The translations under genes were made by a program, and so were the position numbers. From Parcubacteria group bacterium Athens0714_26 (lineage in GTDB: Bacteria > Patescibacteriota > Minisyncoccia > UBA6257 > 02-FULL-45-10c), in NCBI GenBank assembly GCA_007376745.1, contig VMGU01000026.1, forward strand, positions 1-6,931: 6,931 nt of DNA. The letters are read 5' to 3'. Position 1 is the first letter of the stretch, and every line of letters starts with the position of its first letter. Below are positions 3,798 to 6,931 of this stretch, in pieces. The notes below the pieces were generated by a model, which saw only the letters and a program-made list of their open reading frames with translations, searched no databases and was not told the origin of the DNA.

Positions 3798-3826
3798 ATT
3801 TTAGCAAAAAGCGGTTCTTAAAACAA
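3798..3826 (-). promoter_or_regulatory. promoter of the PilO-like operon, extended -10, leaderless
   Basis: On the minus strand TTGTTT (3821-3826), a 17-base spacer and an extended -10 TGC-TAAAAT (3798-3806) form a good promoter. The -10 ends six bases before the ATG, so transcription is predicted at or within a base of the A of the start codon. Its -35 lies between the elements of the divergent dprA promoter, so the two promoters probably compete for polymerase. Confidence 0.65.
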
Positions 3827-3832
3827 AGCATG

Positions 3833-3838
3833 TATAAT
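3833..3838 (+). promoter_or_regulatory. -10 box of dprA, which decides its start codon
   Basis: TATAAT at 3833-3838 overlaps an in-frame ATG at 3837. Transcription from this box would begin near 3845-3846, exactly at the next in-frame ATG (3846). The upstream ATG would not be in the mRNA, so 3846 is the likelier start. The -35 at a 17-base spacing (AGCGGT) is poor. Confidence 0.6.
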
Positions 3839-3845
3839 GATAATT

Positions 3846-4850
3846 ATGACTAATCAAGAAGAGGCGAAAAATTTTAACGCGTTGAACATCCTGGCCGGTG
3901 GCGACTACCGCAAGCTAAAAATTATTCTGGAAAAACACAAAAGCTGGTCAGAAGCCTGGAAAAAAAACAATGACGGTAAAATCAATTGCGAAAAAGAATG
4001 GGATAAATTAAAATCTCTGGGAATCAGGATTATTTTAAAAGAAGACGAGCAATATCCGGCGCTACTGAAAGAAATAGACTGGCCGCCATTTGCCCTGTAT
4101 ATAAAAGGAAGCTTGCCGGCGAAAAAAACCGTCGCAATCGTAGGAACCCGCAAAGCCACGGCTATCGGCAGAGCCTTCGCGCAAAATCTCGCCAAAGAAT
4201 TAAGCGTTAACGATATTTCCGTGGTCAGCGGTTTGGCGCTGGGCATTGACGAAGCCGCGCATTGGGGCGCGGTTAAAGCGAGGGCTGAAACTATAGCCGT
4301 TCTTCCAACCGGTTTGGATAGAATTTATCCCAACCAAAATGCCGGTCTGGCGGAAAAAATTCTTGAATCAGGCGGCGCCCTGATATCCGAATATCCGATT
4401 GGCACCACATCTTATCCGTCCAACTTTATCCATAGAAATCGTATTGTCAGCGGACTATGTATCGGAACGGTAATCATTGAGGCCCCCGAGAAATCCGGGT
4501 CTTTAACCACCGCCAAATTCGCATTACAACAAAACAGAGAAGTGTTTATCGCGCCCGGACCGGTTAACCACCCGAATTATAAAGCTTCTCATTCGCTTAT
4601 AAGAGCGGGAGCCCGACTTGTAACTTCAGCCGAAGAAATTCTTGATGATTTAAATTTAGACTTCAAAAAACAAAATAATTATGAGAGTATTAACACAACT
4701 CTTAATGAAGAGGAAAAACAAATTTTAGAAACCATCAAAGAAAACGGCTGGCCTATAGCTATTGACAAAATTCACCAAAAAACTAAAATCGATATACCCA
4801 AGATAAATCGCATCATAACTTTTTTGACGATTAAGGGTTTGATAAAATAA
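3846..4850 (+). CDS. dprA: DNA-processing protein DprA (Smf)
   Basis: DprA binds incoming single-stranded DNA during natural transformation and loads RecA on it. Counting from ATG 3846 the protein has 334 residues. It has an N-terminal helical region (about 5-75), a Rossmann-like domain with VAIVGTRKAT (96-105), SGLALGID (128-135), VLPTGLDRIYP, the HRNRIVSGL motif (196-204) and EAPEKSGSLTTAKFAL (212-227), then GPVNHPNYKASHSLIRAGA (238-256). A C-terminal winged-helix (about 290-334) ends in ITFLTIKGLIK. The motif that is usually SxGxN before LI..GA is altered here to KASHSLI; the rest is canonical. An ATG at 3837 would add three residues but lies inside the -10 box. It is divergent from the pilus genes and eight bases upstream of topA, an adjacency known from many bacteria (for example smf-topA in Bacillus). 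Confidence 0.95.
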   Translation: MTNQEEAKNFNALNILAGGDYRKLKIILEKHKSWSEAWKKNNDGKINCEKEWDKLKSLGIRIILKEDEQYPALLKEIDWPPFALYIKGSLPAKKTVAIVGTRKATAIGRAFAQNLAKELSVNDISVVSGLALGIDEAAHWGAVKARAETIAVLPTGLDRIYPNQNAGLAEKILESGGALISEYPIGTTSYPSNFIHRNRIVSGLCIGTVIIEAPEKSGSLTTAKFALQQNREVFIAPGPVNHPNYKASHSLIRAGARLVTSAEEILDDLNLDFKKQNNYESINTTLNEEEKQILETIKENGWPIAIDKIHQKTKIDIPKINRIITFLTIKGLIK

Positions 4851-4858
4851 TTATAATT

Positions 4859-6892
4859 ATGAAATTAGTAATCGTAGAATCACCCACAAAAGCCAAGACT
4901 ATTTCAAATTTTATAAAAGACGGCTATAAAGTAGAGTCGTCTTTTGGTCATATCAGAGATTTACCCAGAAGCAAGCTCGGTATTGACGTGGATAAAAATT
5001 TTGAACCTCAATACGTAATTCCCAGAAAGTCTTCCAAGACAGTCGCTAACTTACGCAAGCTCGCGGATAAATCCGAAAAAGTCATACTGGCAACCGACGA
5101 AGACCGTGAAGGAGAGGCTATTTCTTGGCATCTGACAAAAGCATTAAAATTAGAAAACACTCCCGAAAAAATCGAGAGGATTGTTTTTCACGAGATAACT
5201 AAAAACGCCATTGAACAAGCGCTTAAAAACCCGCGCCAAATAGATTTGGCGATGGTTAACGCCCAGCAAGGGCGAAGAGTTTTGGACAGACTTGTGGGCT
5301 ACAAACTTTCTCCGTTTTTATGGAAAAAGATATTTAAGGGACTGTCAGCCGGAAGAGTGCAGTCCGTCGCCTTGAAGCTGATTGTTGAACGAGAAGAAGA
5401 AATTGAAGCTTTTAAAGCAACCGAGTATTGGCAACTTGAGGCCCTGCTAAAAAAAGAAAATGACGCCCAGACTATAGAATCGCGGCTGGTAAAAATCAAC
5501 GATAAAGTTCTATCCCAGCTGGATATTAAAAACAAAGAAGAAATTGACGAGATATTAAATGAGCTGAAAAACGCAAATTTTATTATCACAAAAAAAGAAA
5601 GCAAGGAATCTCGTAAAAATCCCCTGCCTCCGTTTACCACAAGCACTCTCCAACAGGAAGCCGCGAAACGGCTTGGATTTTCGGCAAAAAAAACAATGCT
5701 GATGGCGCAACGGCTTTACGAAAACGGCTTCATAACTTATATGAGAACTGATTCGGTTAATTTATCGCAGGAATCTTTAATAGCGGCTAAAAAATGGTTG
5801 ACGGAAAATTTAGGCGCGGAGTATTCCGCGGACGCGCCGCGAACCTTCAAAACAAAATCACGATTGGCGCAGGAAGCGCACGAAGCCGTCCGCCCAACCG
5901 ATATGAATATGGGACAGGACAACAACTCGGTTACAGACGCCAGCGAGAAAAAACTTTACACGTTAATCTGGCAACGCTTTATGGCATCGCAAATGCCTCA
6001 GGCGATATTTGAGACAACTCAGGTGGATATTCAGGCAAAAACAGACACCCAAAACACAAGCAGAAACTTCACTTTCCGGGTAAACGGCAACATCTTAAGA
6101 TTCGACGGCTATTTAAAAATATGGAAGCAAAAGTTTGAGGAAAAAGAACTCCCCGAACTTAAAGAAAATGAACCGCTTAATCTAATTGAATTAAAACCAT
6201 CGCAGCATTTTACCGAACCGCCGGCAAGATATAACGAAGCTAGCCTAATAAAAACTCTGGAGGAATACGGCATCGGCAGGCCGTCGACTTACGCGCCTAC
6301 TCTCTCGGTTATACAAGAAAGGCATTACGTGGAAAAACAAGAAGGGCGCCTCCACCCCACGGACACCGGCAAACTGGTAAATAAAGTACTCAAAGAAAAT
6401 TTTCCGGAAATCGTTGATGTAAACTTTACGGCTAAAATGGAAGAAAGCCTGGATGAAATCGCCGAAAATAAAATAGATTGGCATGAAGTTATCAGGAATT
6501 TTTATGAGCCGTTCGCGAAAAATTTGGAACAAAAATATATTGAAGCGCCCAGCGAGAAACCACCAGAGGAAAAAACTGATGTCGTATGCGACAAATGCGG
6601 AAAACCGATGGTTATAAAAACCGGAAGATTCGGCAGATTTTTGGCCTGCTCCGGCTTTCCCGAATGTAAAAATACCAAAGCCATAAAACCGGAAGTTAAA
6701 AAAATCGGAATGGCCTGCCCCAAATGCAAAGAAGGCGATGTTATAGAAAAAAGAGTAACAAAAGGTAGGGCCAGAGGAAAAATATTTTGGGGATGCTCCA
6801 GATATCCTAAATGCGACTATGCCAGCTGGACCAACCCCCTGGAACCGCAAAAAGAAAAAAGTGCGGATGCGGATAAAGAAACAAAAGAATAA
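4859..6892 (+). CDS. topA: DNA topoisomerase I (type IA)
   Basis: TopA relaxes negatively supercoiled DNA by single-strand passage through a transient 5'-phosphotyrosine link. The 677 residues run in the usual order. The Toprim domain begins at residue 1 with VIVESPTKAKTI (acidic residue E7) and carries the metal-binding DxDxE in ATDEDREGEA (D80, D82, E84). The core includes VNAQQGRRVLDRLVGYKLSP (133-152) and GLSAGRVQSVAL (161-172), then FITYMRTDS with the catalytic Y294. Next come HEAVRPT (341-347) and PPARYNEASLIKTLEEYGIG (454-473). The C-terminus holds two four-cysteine zinc ribbons (C577/C580/C597/C603 and C620/C623/C646/C652) and a charged, lysine-rich tail. It is shorter than the E. coli enzyme because it has fewer C-terminal modules. 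The ATG at 4859 places the Toprim strand at the very N-terminus, as is normal; no Shine-Dalgarno is present. It probably shares the dprA transcript. Confidence 0.97.
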   Translation: MKLVIVESPTKAKTISNFIKDGYKVESSFGHIRDLPRSKLGIDVDKNFEPQYVIPRKSSKTVANLRKLADKSEKVILATDEDREGEAISWHLTKALKLENTPEKIERIVFHEITKNAIEQALKNPRQIDLAMVNAQQGRRVLDRLVGYKLSPFLWKKIFKGLSAGRVQSVALKLIVEREEEIEAFKATEYWQLEALLKKENDAQTIESRLVKINDKVLSQLDIKNKEEIDEILNELKNANFIITKKESKESRKNPLPPFTTSTLQQEAAKRLGFSAKKTMLMAQRLYENGFITYMRTDSVNLSQESLIAAKKWLTENLGAEYSADAPRTFKTKSRLAQEAHEAVRPTDMNMGQDNNSVTDASEKKLYTLIWQRFMASQMPQAIFETTQVDIQAKTDTQNTSRNFTFRVNGNILRFDGYLKIWKQKFEEKELPELKENEPLNLIELKPSQHFTEPPARYNEASLIKTLEEYGIGRPSTYAPTLSVIQERHYVEKQEGRLHPTDTGKLVNKVLKENFPEIVDVNFTAKMEESLDEIAENKIDWHEVIRNFYEPFAKNLEQKYIEAPSEKPPEEKTDVVCDKCGKPMVIKTGRFGRFLACSGFPECKNTKAIKPEVKKIGMACPKCKEGDVIEKRVTKGRARGKIFWGCSRYPKCDYASWTNPLEPQKEKSADADKETKE

Positions 6893-6910
6893 CCGCAGAC
6901 TATTGCGGTT
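6891..6910 (-). terminator. hairpin at the topA stop codon, better as a minus-strand terminator
   Basis: AACCGCA and TGCGGTT form a perfect 7-bp stem around a 6-base loop, and the stem begins within the topA stop codon. On the plus strand it is followed by AGAAAACTAAAAAC, with no T-tract. On the minus strand the stem is followed by ATTCTTTTGTTTC, which is T-rich. It may therefore end a convergent minus-strand transcript entering from beyond the window, and only weakly stop topA. Confidence 0.5.
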
Positions 6911-6931
6911 AGAAAACTAAAAACAAAGTAA

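Noticed and set aside
3837..3845. Upstream ATG as the dprA start
   Set aside because: It overlaps the -10 hexamer, so it would lie outside the transcript from that promoter; ATG 3846 fits the predicted start point.
4852..4857. TATAAT directly before topA as its promoter
   Set aside because: The box ends one base before the ATG, so transcription would begin inside the coding sequence; co-transcription with dprA is simpler.
6245..6850. Minus-strand open frame of 201 codons inside topA
   Set aside because: Phe/Gly/Ser-rich shadow of the topA C-terminus; the plus strand encodes the conserved core and zinc ribbons.

Overview
The window looks like a piece of a small, AT-rich bacterial genome of the Candidate Phyla Radiation (Patescibacteria, Parcubacteria-like). 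This is inference from style, not a taxonomic placement. Start codons lack Shine-Dalgarno sequences, and several genes have a consensus -10 box only 6-9 bases before the start codon, as expected for leaderless mRNAs. The gene mix also fits: a short PilO-like pilus protein, an ECF sigma factor with a tiny membrane-protein partner, a surface FN3-type protein, a stand-alone RluA-family pseudouridine synthase, DprA and a two-zinc-ribbon TopA.

Layout. 1-372 (+) is the 3' end of a protein with an FN3/purple-acid-phosphatase-like beta domain. It converges on an RluA-family 23S/tRNA pseudouridine synthase (420-1115, -). A rho-independent terminator (1186-1206, -) lies beyond the end of a two-gene unit read on the minus strand: an ECF-type sigma-70 factor (1694-2248), then a small two-helix membrane protein (1314-1685). 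Upstream of the sigma gene, 2309-2998 is a minus-strand tRNA locus dense in palindromes, with its own promoter (2970-2997). Next, also on the minus strand, are a PilO-like protein (3273-3791) and an overlapping 66-residue membrane protein (3076-3276). They share a 45-58 bp divergent promoter region with dprA (3846-4850, +), which is followed eight bases later by topA (4859-6892, +). A hairpin overlaps the topA stop codon.

The unusual part is the tRNA locus. Two intact tRNAs, Ile(GAU) and Val(GAC), each lie between the separated acceptor strands of another, broken tRNA. In transcript order it reads 5'A - 60-nt element - tRNA-Ile - 3'A - 5'B - 60-nt element - tRNA-Val - 3'B. The two 60-nt elements are identical, each folds as two GC-rich hairpins, and each abuts the 5' acceptor strand plus the bases TA (positions 8-9) of the broken tRNA. 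The inverted repeats continue past the acceptor strands into flanking DNA, so insertion into tRNA genes and inverted duplication of tRNA ends are both possible. I found no convincing anticodon arm for either broken tRNA.

Functionally the genes are mostly housekeeping (RNA modification, DNA topology, DNA uptake) plus cell-surface/pilus functions. PilO-type pili and DprA both belong to natural transformation, so their divergent adjacency is suggestive, but no other competence gene is in view.
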